Origin: Chelydra serpentina
Lineage: Eukaryota; Chordata; Testudines; Chelydridae
Assembly: GCA_037349315.1 (NCBI GenBank)
Contig: JBAIAC010000059.1
Location: 18,012,501-18,076,500 of the forward strand
Direction: 5' to 3'
DNA length: 64,000 nt
Shown: positions 46,161-56,451 of the stretch, in pieces
How positions within the stretch are numbered: position 1 is the first letter of the stretch
How the letters are laid out: each line of letters begins with the position of its first letter
Made by a program: the position numbers and the translations under genes
Notes under the pieces: generated by a model
Databases searched by the model: none
What the model saw: the letters and a program-made list of their open reading frames with translations, nothing else
What the model was told of the DNA's origin: nothing

Positions 46161-48129
46161 AAAGTGTGAGACACACATTACTTAGCCATCCTAATTCCAA
46201 AGTTTTAAAGGCAGTGCCATGTGTGACATTTGGAAAATTGGCACAATGAAATAAAGTTTTCAGAAGCGACATTTATTGATGGAGACATTTGCTTTTTGGG
46301 GCACAGAAAAAGGGAAATCCTGTCAGCATTCAATATCGTGCACACAGGCTGCCACTGCTTGTGTGCTGTGGTCTTAGTTAAGTTTCTTCTGTTTAGAAGA
46401 AGATTGGTGGTCCCAGTAGTTCTCTTGTAAGTAATTGGGAATCTCATCTATAGTAAGATCTTTCAAAAATAGAAGGACAACTAGTGTTCAGTGGGATTAT
46501 AAAGTCAATACTGAGTGAGATGGAAGAGGCAACTTTTTAATTCAATTGGTCGGGATATTTGTTTTTGTTTTTTAACATTATCCTCCCCACTCTTAGATCT
46601 TCAAAAGGATGAAGGCTTTGAAATTTGAACTCTGTCCCCTAGAAAGGGCATTGGCAACCAATGGTAGTAGATGGAGGCTCACCACCTAGGGAGAGGAAGG
46701 GAAAGCCAGATAGCTCTAGACTATAGGGCCAAAAACTGCCGGGGGGAGGGACAAAGCAGCCACACTGCAGCAAAGTAGTGGGGTCATTATCAGTGGATTG
46801 CAAGATCCTTCATTATGAAGCCATAGTCAAGAATACATGAAGATAATGTATCAGTGACACCCCTCACTAGGGGTAGCCACGCTGACAGTGCAGAGGGTCG
46901 GGGTTTTTGTGAGAAGTTGCTTGTCTTTTTTTCTTGACCAAAGCTCAGCTCGCCTCACCGTCAGCTATCTTCAGTGTAGTTTAGGAACAAGAGTGGTGTA
47001 ATTCTGCATAGCTATCCCAGCAAGCAGGTCAGTGGTCTAAAGTTTATTTTAATAGGATGTCACCGATGATAATTTTTACCTTATCTTCCCTTGCCCTCCC
47101 CGCCATGAAGACTACTGGCCAGGGTATGAATGAATTAGCCTGCCAGGGCAAAGCACTGTTTAAAATTTTTGCTTCGTATAGTTTCTTGCATATCAAACAT
47201 TCCATTTTGATAGAGTAAAGGTTAAACCACCCTGAATCGTGGGTGCACATTTGTAAGAGTATGTGGATGTGTGTGGGAAGGCAGGAGTTGTTAAGGACAG
47301 CATAATTAGGAAAGCTAAAGGTTGCATAATGTCTGGAGTCTGCAAGTTAATATGGTACTGCTGCAGCCTCATGTATTACAAATATCCTGAGGAACTCTGT
47401 AAAGCATCAGTGGGGGGCAGGGCAAGATTTCACTTCTGTTATTTATAGCTTTGTTTCTACTCTGGTCACCAATGAGGCAATCTGCAGCATTGGTAAGTGG
47501 CCCACAGAGTCCACAGACCATACTTGTAGTCCAGAAGCAAGGGTATTCCTGAATTCCCTTTTGGGGATAGGGAGAGAGGAAAGGTAGCTGTAACTGCACC
47601 GTAAGGTTTGTTTCTGGCTGGTCCATGAATTATTAGATGCCCAGAGGGAGTGTCATCTCCTGTGGTGGTGTAATCCTAGCACAGATTTTATCATTATTTA
47701 TTTTTCACCTAGGAAAGTTGCAAGGAAATCCCAGATGACTAAAAAAAGCCAATCCCATTGCTATCTGGTTACTGAGGAGTGGAGGGCAATCTAATGCCTC
47801 AAGGCTATTCACTGCTTTGGCAACTGCAGGTCAGATGCACATAGGAAAGCTGTTGAGAAAGATGATACGTCCTCCAAACCAGGCTGTGAATGATATCAAT
47901 ACAGGACAACTGCCTCTGTAGAGGAAGAACTTCCCGATGAGATGTTACAATAACAGCCACTGGGTGATGTGGTGACAAATGCTGCTGGTGGTACCACATC
48001 CCAAGGCAAAACCTACATCTAGGAACTTTATTTAACAAGGTAGTTTGGGATTTCCATGAGTCTTTGTGTGTCTTTCCAGAGGCATCTATGGGTAATTTGG
48101 TTCTTTCCCCTGTATATCCAAGGCCAGAG
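46161..48129. other. Intergenic DNA, no gene seen
   Basis: Unique-looking DNA. No domain-bearing frame, RNA gene or defined repeat recognised. Confidence 0.5.
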
Positions 48130-49370
48130 TGTTCATAGATCCCAAGACCGGAAGGGACCATTGTGGTCTGTAGCGAGGAGATCTTGTCCCCAGCTGCCCC
48201 AGAGAGGGATGAACCTCTCTGGACACCAAAGTGGGCAGAGCCAGAGAATCCTGCGTCCGCCCCTCAGAGGTCAAGGCGCAGGACAGGAAGTATAAAAGCC
48301 GGGCCTCAGAGCTCAGTTGAAGCCCAGCCACCGGAGAGGCCAGACGCCTGTGGTCTAGCTCCACGCTGGGAGGCCCCGGCGACCGGCAGCCGACCCGAGG
48401 ACTGGCCTGATCGGCCAAGTCTGCCACTCGCCTGTTACCCCGAGGAGCCGCCAAGCCTGCCGCTCGCCAGCTACCCCGAGGAGCCTATGGTGTGTGACCC
48501 CTTGGAGGACGCCACCCTGAACCAGGTATCCATAGAGGGGGGGGTTGGAAGTAGCCCGGGGGCAGCCGACCCTAGTCTGGCTGCAGCACTTCCGGAGCCG
48601 ATGTCAATGTGTTGCGGCCAGGATCCCCACTGACACAGCGGCAGGTCCTCTGCCGCTGTTAGGGCCCCGGGCTGGGATGCAGTGGAGTGGGTGGGCCTGC
48701 GTCCCCCCTGCCACCCAACGTGTGGGTGGCAGTCTCCCCCCTCTCCCAGGTTCTCCAGAGCCAGGACCTGGGCTTGTTACTGAAATATTGTTTGCTCAGC
48801 CCCTACCTGAGGGCCTGAGCCATTGAGTGTTGTCGCCCACCCTGACCCAGGGGCTGGGCTTGCTAACAATGGGCTGTTTGCTCAGCCGCTCTCTAGGAGG
48901 TCCTGAGCTGCTGACTATGGCCCAGCCAAGCTAATTCCCCAACATCTGACTGTGTGGCGAGGCGGTCTGCTCCCCAGCCGCCCCAGAGAGGGGCTGAAAA
49001 GCCTACAGGTCATTTCGTCTGACCTCCTGCATAACACAGGCCATAGAACTTCCCCAAAATAATTCCTTTTCAACTAGAGCTTATCTTTTAGAAAAACTTC
49101 CCATCCTGATTAAACAGTTGCCCATGATGGAGAACCCATCACAACCCTTGGTAAATTATTCCGATTGTTAATTATCCTCACTATTAAAAATGGACATCTT
49201 ATTTTCAGAGTGAATTTGTCTTGCCTCAGTTTCCAACCATTGGATCTTAGAATACCTTTGTCAGCTAGATTGAAGAGCCAATTATTAAATATTTGTTCCC
49301 CACGTAGGCACTTACAGACTGTGAACATGTCACACCTCTACCTTCTTTTTATTAAGCTAGAGATTTTTTT
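48130..49370 (-). mobile_element. CR1 LINE 3' end, antisense, split by a solo LTR
   Basis: The left part 'cccaagaccggaagggacca' (48150-48168 region) continues after the LTR with 'tctgacctcctgcataacac', 'gaacttccccaaaataattc', 'cttggtaaattattccgatt' and 'tgtcacacctctacc', the antisense order of a CR1 tail. The two parts join in register once the LTR and one GGTC copy are removed. Confidence 0.85.
48169..49007 (+). mobile_element. Solo LTR (839 bp) inside a CR1
   Basis: Begins TGTAGCGAGG and ends AAGCCTACA (inverted TGTAG...CTACA ends), flanked by GGTC at 48165-48168 and 49008-49011. A TATAAAAG box at 48291-48298 supports + orientation. A 4-bp duplication suits an ERV1-like retrovirus. Near both ends lies a similar block ('ccccagctgccccagagagg' at about 48189 and 'ccccagccgccccagagagg' at about 48973). 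There is no internal region. The 156-codon frame at 48163-48633 crosses the LTR edge and is judged fortuitous. Confidence 0.85.
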
Positions 49371-49732
49371 TTTTAAAAGAGTGAATTCAATGCATGCTAG
49401 GAATTTGTAAGAACTCGAGGAACTTTGTTCAAAAGGAACATGTCACCACAAACATGTCAGTGCACTGGGCTAGGTGGGTGAGCTGAAGATTCAGCTGCCA
49501 ATGCTCAGTAACAAAGGAGAATCAATATTTTGGGTAGGTAACTTTCAGGTTGCTTGCTTGGAAACACTAAACTTCCAGTATTTTGACTAGGTGTCATTAA
49601 CCCTTGCACCTGCCGCACCTCAGCCCACACTCATTGGAACCGGAGACCCAGTCTGAGCTGCTGATGGAGCACAGCTATGGAGTCTAAGCTGGTCTGCAGT
49701 GGTGGAGTTCCCCCCACTAGCTCTGCAGTAGG

Positions 49733-49749
49733 GCTTCCCCCTAGTGGAA
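49733..49749 (-). promoter_or_regulatory. CTCF-like motif candidate
   Basis: The minus strand reads CCACTAGGGGGAAGCCC, one base away from the common core CCACTAGGGGGCAG (A for C). It lies about 25 kb beyond the IGF2 poly(A) site, on the side where mammals carry the H19/IGF2 insulator. Only a motif match is seen; occupancy is unknown. Confidence 0.35.
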
Positions 49750-50818
49750 TTTCTCCTATACCTCAGCAGCAGGGTCTCTAACTGGCCAATGCCCCTGGAA
49801 CTACGTATTCTGTTGGCTCAGGGGCATGGTGTTTACATAATGTAATGTATTCTGCTGACCAACCTGACCTTTACAGAACAGCCGCTTCCTGTCTGCAGTG
49901 CTGGCAGCTCATGCACGAGCTGGGAGAGACAAGCCTTAGAAAAAAGAGTTTGTCTTTTGGACCAGAGCTTTGGGCAGTTACTTTGTCTTGCAAGTCATAG
50001 AACTGTGACTCCAATCCAGGGGAGACTAGAATCTGACCTTAACCTTGGCACCGGGCTTCTGAGGTCATATCCCGCCGGCACTACAGGGTGTGGGGCCTTT
50101 TGGTCCATTTATTCAGATGCCAGGAAAAAAGGAGGCAAGAAGAGGAAAAAAAAAAAGGCATTAAACATGGGATTTTGCTGCCATTGCACCTTGCCTCTGA
50201 GCTGCTGTGGGATGGAGTGGTGAGAACCAGATGTGATGGCCTCTTTCTTGGATCAATATACAGCAGCACATTTTAAAGAGTGAGTTTTCTTTTTACCAAA
50301 AAGAGAAGTATCTGTGACTGGGTGTATAAACACTGCACCAGCATGGAAGGGGTTCAGGAGCTGCTCTGGGCTGGAATAGCCCCACCCTGCCACACCTGCA
50401 AGTCATGCCAGGAATGGAGAAGGCGTTCGAGAGGAGAAAGCGCCGCTTGGCCGTGGGCAGCCCTGGGATGGGAGTGCGTTGTTGAGCTTCCCAGCCCCCA
50501 GGAAGAGGCCTTGTGGCTAGCAGAGTCTTTGCCCTCACAGAAAGGGGCTACACAAATCCCCTGTGCTACAGAGGGGAAACAGACTAAATCCTATAATGTG
50601 TGCTGGAGACCCAACAAATTTGGATCAGACTGGGGCCCATCCAGGGTGCCTCTGAAGAAAGAGAGGCTAATATGCTGGCTAGAACTCCGTACAGGTTTTT
50701 TTTTCCCCCCTTTGCCCTTTCGTTTAATCTCTTTTGCTGACCGTGGCTTGTTGGTCTTACTTGGAACTCTGAAAAGGGGAAAAATAATCAGATGGCCTCA
50801 GCAAGAGAGCTGAGAGCC
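49750..50818. other. Intergenic or degraded repeat DNA with a 177-codon open frame
   Basis: An open frame at 50280-50813 has no domain that I recognise. The text around 50310-50560 has the feel of a degraded retroelement but I cannot name it. No other feature. Confidence 0.3.
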
Positions 50819-50941
50819 TAGGGTGACCAGACAGCAAGTGTGAATAATCGGGACAGGGGGTGGGGAGTAATAGGAGCCTATATAAGAAAAAGACCCCAAA
50901 ATCAGGACTGTCCCTATAAAATCGGGACATCTGGTCACCCA
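50819..50941 (-). mobile_element. MITE with TAGGGTGACCAG termini, copy 3
   Basis: Begins TAGGGTGACCAGACAGCAAG and ends 'cgggacatctggtcaccca'. This is the reverse complement of the copies at 6182 and 10859, with the terminal T changed. Confidence 0.85.
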
Positions 50942-52257
50942 GCCTGTCATTGCTATATTGACACTGAATGCTCCCGCTGGAAGGACCAGACTTCTGTGAG
51001 TGCACTTTCCATGTAACACCTAAAGGTAACGCTCTAATGGTGACAGATCCCAGACAGTGAACCTTTACAAGCCCTTCTGTTTACCCTGGGTGCTAACACA
51101 CATATACCGTGCAGTTCATAGTGCAGGACAGATTACATGGTAAGCATCTTAGGGCAAGGACTTTAAAAACATACTGTTGGTGTTTCATTAGGATCTACAT
51201 GCTAACAATCCACCTTCTGGATTTATGATCATTAAGTTATTTTAAATCAAAAATCCTTTCCCCCCCTCCCAGCTATAGAAACACAATCAGGGCATCTGCA
51301 GCCACGAAGCTTTTATATTTTTTCGATTTCGGACAAAGGCTGAAAAGTGACCAACGTCAAAAGACAAATCCGGTTGATTTTTTTTTTTTCAAACAATGTG
51401 TTAAAAATGTTTTCATGCCCAAGGAGACCTTAAATGATGAGATTTGGCACAGAGGGAAATGTTACAGGAAGGTTACAACTCCCTAAAACTAGAATATAAC
51501 CTTTATGGTCCTCCCCTCTCCACCACCGAATGGTGCAAAGCCCCCCGACCCAGATGCATTTGCCATCTGACTCTTGTCTGACTTCTACAGAATGGCTTTC
51601 CACCGGAAGGGGCACATCTCAGTCATAAGCCAGGACCCCCTTATAGGTGCTGTATATTTTATGAAATTTGGAATGATAAACTTGCTTCCCAGCTCTCCGT
51701 GCCATTATTAATCTGTCTGATTTTATAAAATTTACCTTTTTGAGGGAGTGGGGGGAGGAGATACTATTTTGACAATTGATGAAATAGTCATTTGGTGACT
51801 GCACCGTGACCACATCCACAATTCAGATGTTATACATCTTTAGTATCCAGTTGTGGTTGTGCTAGAAGGTGCTTTGAGAGAAGCCTGTTGGGAAAGAGCA
51901 CCTGAAAATAGCATTAATGCTATTGCTTGTCTGTCACTTAAAGTTGCATTGGTGCCGTCCCATCTAGTTTGGAACGAATGCCATTATTAACAAAGCGCTC
52001 TACTTCTGCCACCCTTTGTGCATCTCGATGCTATTATACACATCTCTGTGACCCTTGTAATGCCCACCACACAATGTGTGGTATTTAGACTGATGTCCTC
52101 CTAGCCAGGCTGTATTATGATCTTCACTTATAGGCCAGTGGTGACCAATAAGCAGCCTTTATATTTTAGTATAGAAATGTACCCTCTACAAGATGCCACT
52201 CCCTATATGCCAGGTTACTTGGATTAAGATGAAGCATCCTGTGCTTCATTTGGAGAC
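50942..52257. other. Intergenic DNA, no gene seen
   Basis: Unassigned AT-rich sequence. The frames are short and none shows a known domain. Confidence 0.5.
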
Positions 52258-52265
52258 CTTTGGCT

Positions 52266-52483
52266 CAGTGGCGTAGCCAGGTTTAGAGCACAGGGGGAGC
52301 AGAGCTAAAAAAATACGCCAGAGCAAAAGGGGCCGGGAGCAAAAAAGGCGCCGGGAGCAAAAGAAAATGCTCTGCTCCGGCTGCAACGTAGGAGCAAAAG
52401 GCATCAGAACACAAATAAGGCGCCGCTTCCGCTCAGTGGGGGAGCGGCCGCTCCCCCTGCTCCCCCCACTGGCTACGCTACTG
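52266..52483. mobile_element. Non-autonomous hAT element with perfect 8-bp target duplication
   Basis: 218 bp with perfect 15-bp terminal inverted repeats CAGTGGCGTAGCCAG / CTGGCTACGCTACTG apart from one position, flanked by identical CTTTGGCT at 52258-52265 and 52484-52491. The interior repeats 'ccgggagcaaaa' units and a GC-rich 'gagcggccgctcc' palindrome. Confidence 0.92.
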
Positions 52484-52904
52484 CTTTGGCTGCGACCTGC
52501 GTCTCCACTTCATTCAAAGCAAACTTGCACTTGCCCTTTGGCTGATGTCCGCTTCCTACTGCAGTGCCCCCACTACCACCACCATAGACCAAAATGTGCG
52601 TGCTGATATAAGGTCAGACGGAGGTTAGAAACCTCGGCACACAGAAGTAGCCATCACTGTGGAAACAAACAGGCTGTGTTGTAATAGGCTCAATGGTAGC
52701 AACAGGCTTCTGGAATTGTCTCAGCCGTTGTTGTTATGGCTCTCCCACAAAGATGGAGGGAGTCCCAGTGAGGGCGTTTAGGGGGTCACTCCGTGCAGGA
52801 GAAGCATCTGTGGGGAATATGACAGGAGCTGCTGGCTATAGAATAGGGCCCTGCTGTGCCAGGCATTGCACAAGCACATTGTACTGCCCCTATATCCACA
52901 AAGC

Positions 52905-53090
52905 TTAGTCTAAATAGACAAGACCGAAAAGAAGTCTTATTTTTCCCATTTTGCAGAGGAGGCGCTGAGGCACGGACACACCAAGATACTTGCCCAAGGT
53001 CTCCCGGGATGCTTGTGACAGAGCAAGGAAAAGAACCCGGCTCTCCTGTCTCCAACTTGGTGCCTTGACCACCAGCGCATACTCTTTGCA
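52905..53090 (-). repeat. MIR/CORE-SINE-like remnant, antisense
   Basis: 'tcccattttgcagaggaggc', 'gctgaggcacggacacacc', 'acttgcccaaggtctcc' and 'gaacccggctctcctgtctc' are in antisense MIR order. Confidence 0.7.
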
Positions 53091-53217
53091 AGGGATGCAG
53101 CAGATTAGAACTGAGCTCTGCCGGAAAAGCAGGTCCAGGGGCTGCCTGTGCACTGACGTGCCATTGGTGCCATGAAGCAGTAAAACACAGCAATATTTTG
53201 AGAGATGGTCTGAAAGC

Positions 53218-53240
53218 AGAGAGAGAGAGAGAGAGAGAGT
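53218..53240. repeat. (GA)n microsatellite
   Basis: About eleven GA dinucleotides, followed by a second short GA-rich run. Confidence 0.9.
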
Positions 53241-53261
53241 GTATAAGACAGAGCGAGAGAG

Positions 53262-53300
53262 AAGGTGGGTGAGGTAATATCTTTTATTGGAACTACTTCT
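53262..53300 (-). repeat. Short fragment of the 'ggtgaggtaatatcttttattgg' repeat
   Basis: 'ggtgggtgaggtaatatctt' then 'ttattgga' is the same family as the fold-back element at 61918-62025, here a single arm. Confidence 0.65.
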
Positions 53301-54539
53301 GCTGAAAATGCATTGGGTGATGGAGCTGGGATCGGCTTTACTTAGCTGGGGAAATCTTGTTTTCTGAATACACTTGAGGTTAGGACCCAGACTTGTTTAT
53401 CACTTAACTTTCAGTGGTGCTACCTCATCTAGGTTAGCATGAGTCACCCATCCCACCCCCAGTCAATGTTCCGTTGTTCTAACCAAACATTCTGTTCTTC
53501 CAGCTAAAGTTGCTGACCATCTTTCCCTTTAGAGAATAAAGTAAAATAACCTTTACAGAGTCTTGATCAGCTTTAAACCATTCTTCTGGAATTGATGATT
53601 TCCCCCCCTCCTAGTGAAACAGACACAAAAGCAGCCAACAAATAGAATGAGGGCAGAGTAGGAAACGTGGGGCGGGGTGGGAGGGGAGCCCTCAAGGAGC
53701 TGAAGTCAGTTCCTTCTTTCCAAAACAATAGAAATGACAAGCACGTTCCACAATTATTCTCCCACTGCATGAAATGAGGGTGCTTGGCGGAACATCAGAT
53801 CGTGTGCCAGGATAAACTGGTCTTGGAGGGCTCAAGGATGTGACAGGAAACGTCAGAGGTTTCACCGAGGGCAGTAGAGCGCCAGTTGTGTTAAAAATAA
53901 AGAGAGACTCTCTTTCTCAACCTAAACATCCCCTGTCGGGAGTGAGAGGAGGGATGTCAGAGACAGACAGTAGAGGCCACAGCTGCTCCTGGAACTTCCT
54001 TTCTGCCTCTTAAGTGTTTCCCTTCTATTTTCCCATTCGCTGAAAACAATTCATTTTGTTCCACTTTTTTCTGTCACACAGCGACGATGACTTCACCTTG
54101 CTCTGCCTCCCTCCTTTTTGGAGCTGGTAGAATTTTACTGGCTGACATCAAGGAGCAAAATTCTGCCAACAGTGTTTGTCCAGGTAGTTCTAGATTCTGG
54201 CGAAAGTGGGGTAGAGAATAAGGACTGAGAAGAGGACCTGATGCTAGCCGAGTCAACAGCATGGAAATGATGCTTGAAACCAACTTTCCATTTTTTAGAT
54301 CTAATTTGATATTGCATGGCTCAGGGGTGGATGTGGTTGCCCAACGACCTGTGTCTGGACATGAGATACCACCATGCCCCACCACTCGGGAAAGAGTTAC
54401 TCCCATCTTTAAGGTATAGATTACAAGGATCCTAAAGTGCTGTACGAGGTGTGGAGCAAATTCTATCCTCAGACTCTGTCAGAGTTGCACCAGGTGTAAC
54501 GGAGAGCAGAATTTGGCAAGAGGCTACATACGTGAAGGA

Positions 54540-56250
54540 GACAGAGTCCCTTTAACTGTTACCGAAAACATTTTTTTTTCCAGTGCTTGCAAATTTCCTT
54601 GACTCCCCTAGTGGAAGAGGAATGTTTGCTGTCTTTAGAGAATGGAATTCCCTCCCCAAAATGTTGAGCAAATCACAGGGCATAACCAAATCTGCCATAA
54701 TGAACTGTACCCACCACACTGGCCTTATTGTCATCAGCAACAAACATTGGGGGAGGCAGGGGAGAAGAGATTCAGCTCAAACTGCCCATCTATCATCTCC
54801 TTCTCCTTCTGCAACCGGTGTGATGTTTGGACCGGATGACATCCTGCTGGATGCTGCTATCCTGCTGGCCTCCACCTTTTCCTTGCCCGTGCTTCCATAC
54901 CAAGAGCTGACCTGTGCCTGGGTAGGACCCGGGTTTTGCTCTGTCACCTCAGTGCAACTCCAGTGGAAGAACAGCATGCTGGCCCAATGTGTCAGTGGCC
55001 TAATAATTGGCCCACCTGTCTGCTGTGATTGTGAAGTGAAATGTCTTTTTCCCACATCCCTTTAGAGGAGTGCCAGGAACTTGAATGCCAGCCCATTGTA
55101 TCGACTTGGCATTAAACAAGAAGGTCATGGAATTTAGGCCAGGATCGGCAGGCGGGAGCAGCAGCATTGGCTACAAATGCTACCAGCAGCCGGATCAAAA
55201 GAGCAGGCAGCATTTAGACAAAGAAGCATAAGCAGCATTGCACAAAGAACAGCTGATGCAGATACACCAACAGGAGAATTAGACCCTGCTGCCTAGTCCC
55301 CAAATAGCATCCTCCGTGGTCTGCATTGTTGGTGTTATGGAGTCTGAACAGTGCACTTGCAACCTGTTAGCTAGCAACAGGGACGTCTGTGCAGCTTCAG
55401 GCCCTTTCCAGCCTGCTGGGAGCCCGTATGGCAGTGTCAGTGGTGACGGAGGTGAAAGCAAGCAATAGCGTCTGCAACAGCGGCTGCAGCAGTTGGAGTG
55501 TGATGCGGCTGCTCCATCTCCTGAGCCACAGAGCTGCCTCCCCTGGCTCAGGTGGGTTCACTTTCACTCTCATCCTCTTGCTGGTGGGGCACTTACTCCT
55601 TTCCATGTCCCCTTGCTGCTGCCCCCCACCCCCCATCACTGTTATTCATGGACTCTGGGGCAGGTTAATTAACAACGCATCAGAATTCTTCTCTCCAAAT
55701 TCAGCATCAGAATCTGGGAAGCAGCCTCAGCCTCTATAATTGAGAAATCTACAAGCGACTGCTTGATTTGTTCCCTTCCTTCATCCTCTGAGGCACAGGT
55801 GAAACTGTCTTACTGGAAAGAGGCCAGCACTGAGGGAGGCTATTCTAGATCTTCTGGGTCTCATTCTTCACATGCTGCTTGTGCTTTCCTCTGGAGAAAT
55901 GACTATTCATCTAGAACCACTGCCGCTCCTGACCACCTTGATTTTTCAGATGAGTACCCAGCTGCCACAGGGGAGACTGTAATGAAGAGGAGAAGGATCC
56001 TTTACGAAGGAATGTGGAAATGATGGATAAACTTCCAAAAGGCAACCATCCTCCAACCCTTGCTGAAGCAGCTGTGAGAAGCAGGAGTTATATGATCACA
56101 TCAGAGGTTGAAAATCAGTCATGGTCCTGCCTCCAGATGCCACCGTTTTGGGGCCAAATTTTTGCTGCTGGGGCTTGGGGACCCTTGCTGAGATATTTGC
56201 TCCTGAGTCTCCTTCGTATGAACTGACTCGCAAGAACTTTGCTTAGTGGT
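54540..56250. other. Unassigned stretch with several moderate open frames
   Basis: Frames of 160, 116, 86 (+) and 92, 80 (-) codons cluster here. The DNA is rich in 'gcagcag / ctgctg'-type words (55150-55240 and 55460-55530). I recognise no domain, splice chain or repeat family. It may be a degraded transposon or simply biased composition. Confidence 0.3.
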
Positions 56251-56390
56251 TAAGCAAGTTCATTGCTATAAAATGGAACAGGACAGCTTTGCTGTTCTTA
56301 TTAGAATGGCTTAATAAAACCTGGGAATCTTGACAATGGAGAAACTTGCATTTTACATTAATGACATGCACCAGAATTTCTTTACCACCC

Positions 56391-56391
<1 letters not shown>

Positions 56392-56446
<55 letters not shown>
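56392..56446. repeat. (TA)n microsatellite
   Basis: About 26 TA dinucleotides in an uninterrupted run, ending 'ataatatt'. Confidence 0.95.

Positions 56447-56451
<5 letters not shown>

Noticed and set aside
48163..48633. 156-codon plus-strand open frame with Pro/Glu-rich repeats
   Set aside because: It begins in CR1 sequence and runs into the solo LTR, so it crosses an insertion boundary. The short internal repeat is part of the LTR.
50280..50813. 177-codon plus-strand frame
   Set aside because: No recognisable domain, no splice or promoter context; ends next to a MITE. Kept only as an unassigned stretch.
54583..55065. 160-codon plus-strand frame as a gene
   Set aside because: Predicted protein has no domain I recognise and the reverse strand is also open over part of it; not called as a CDS.
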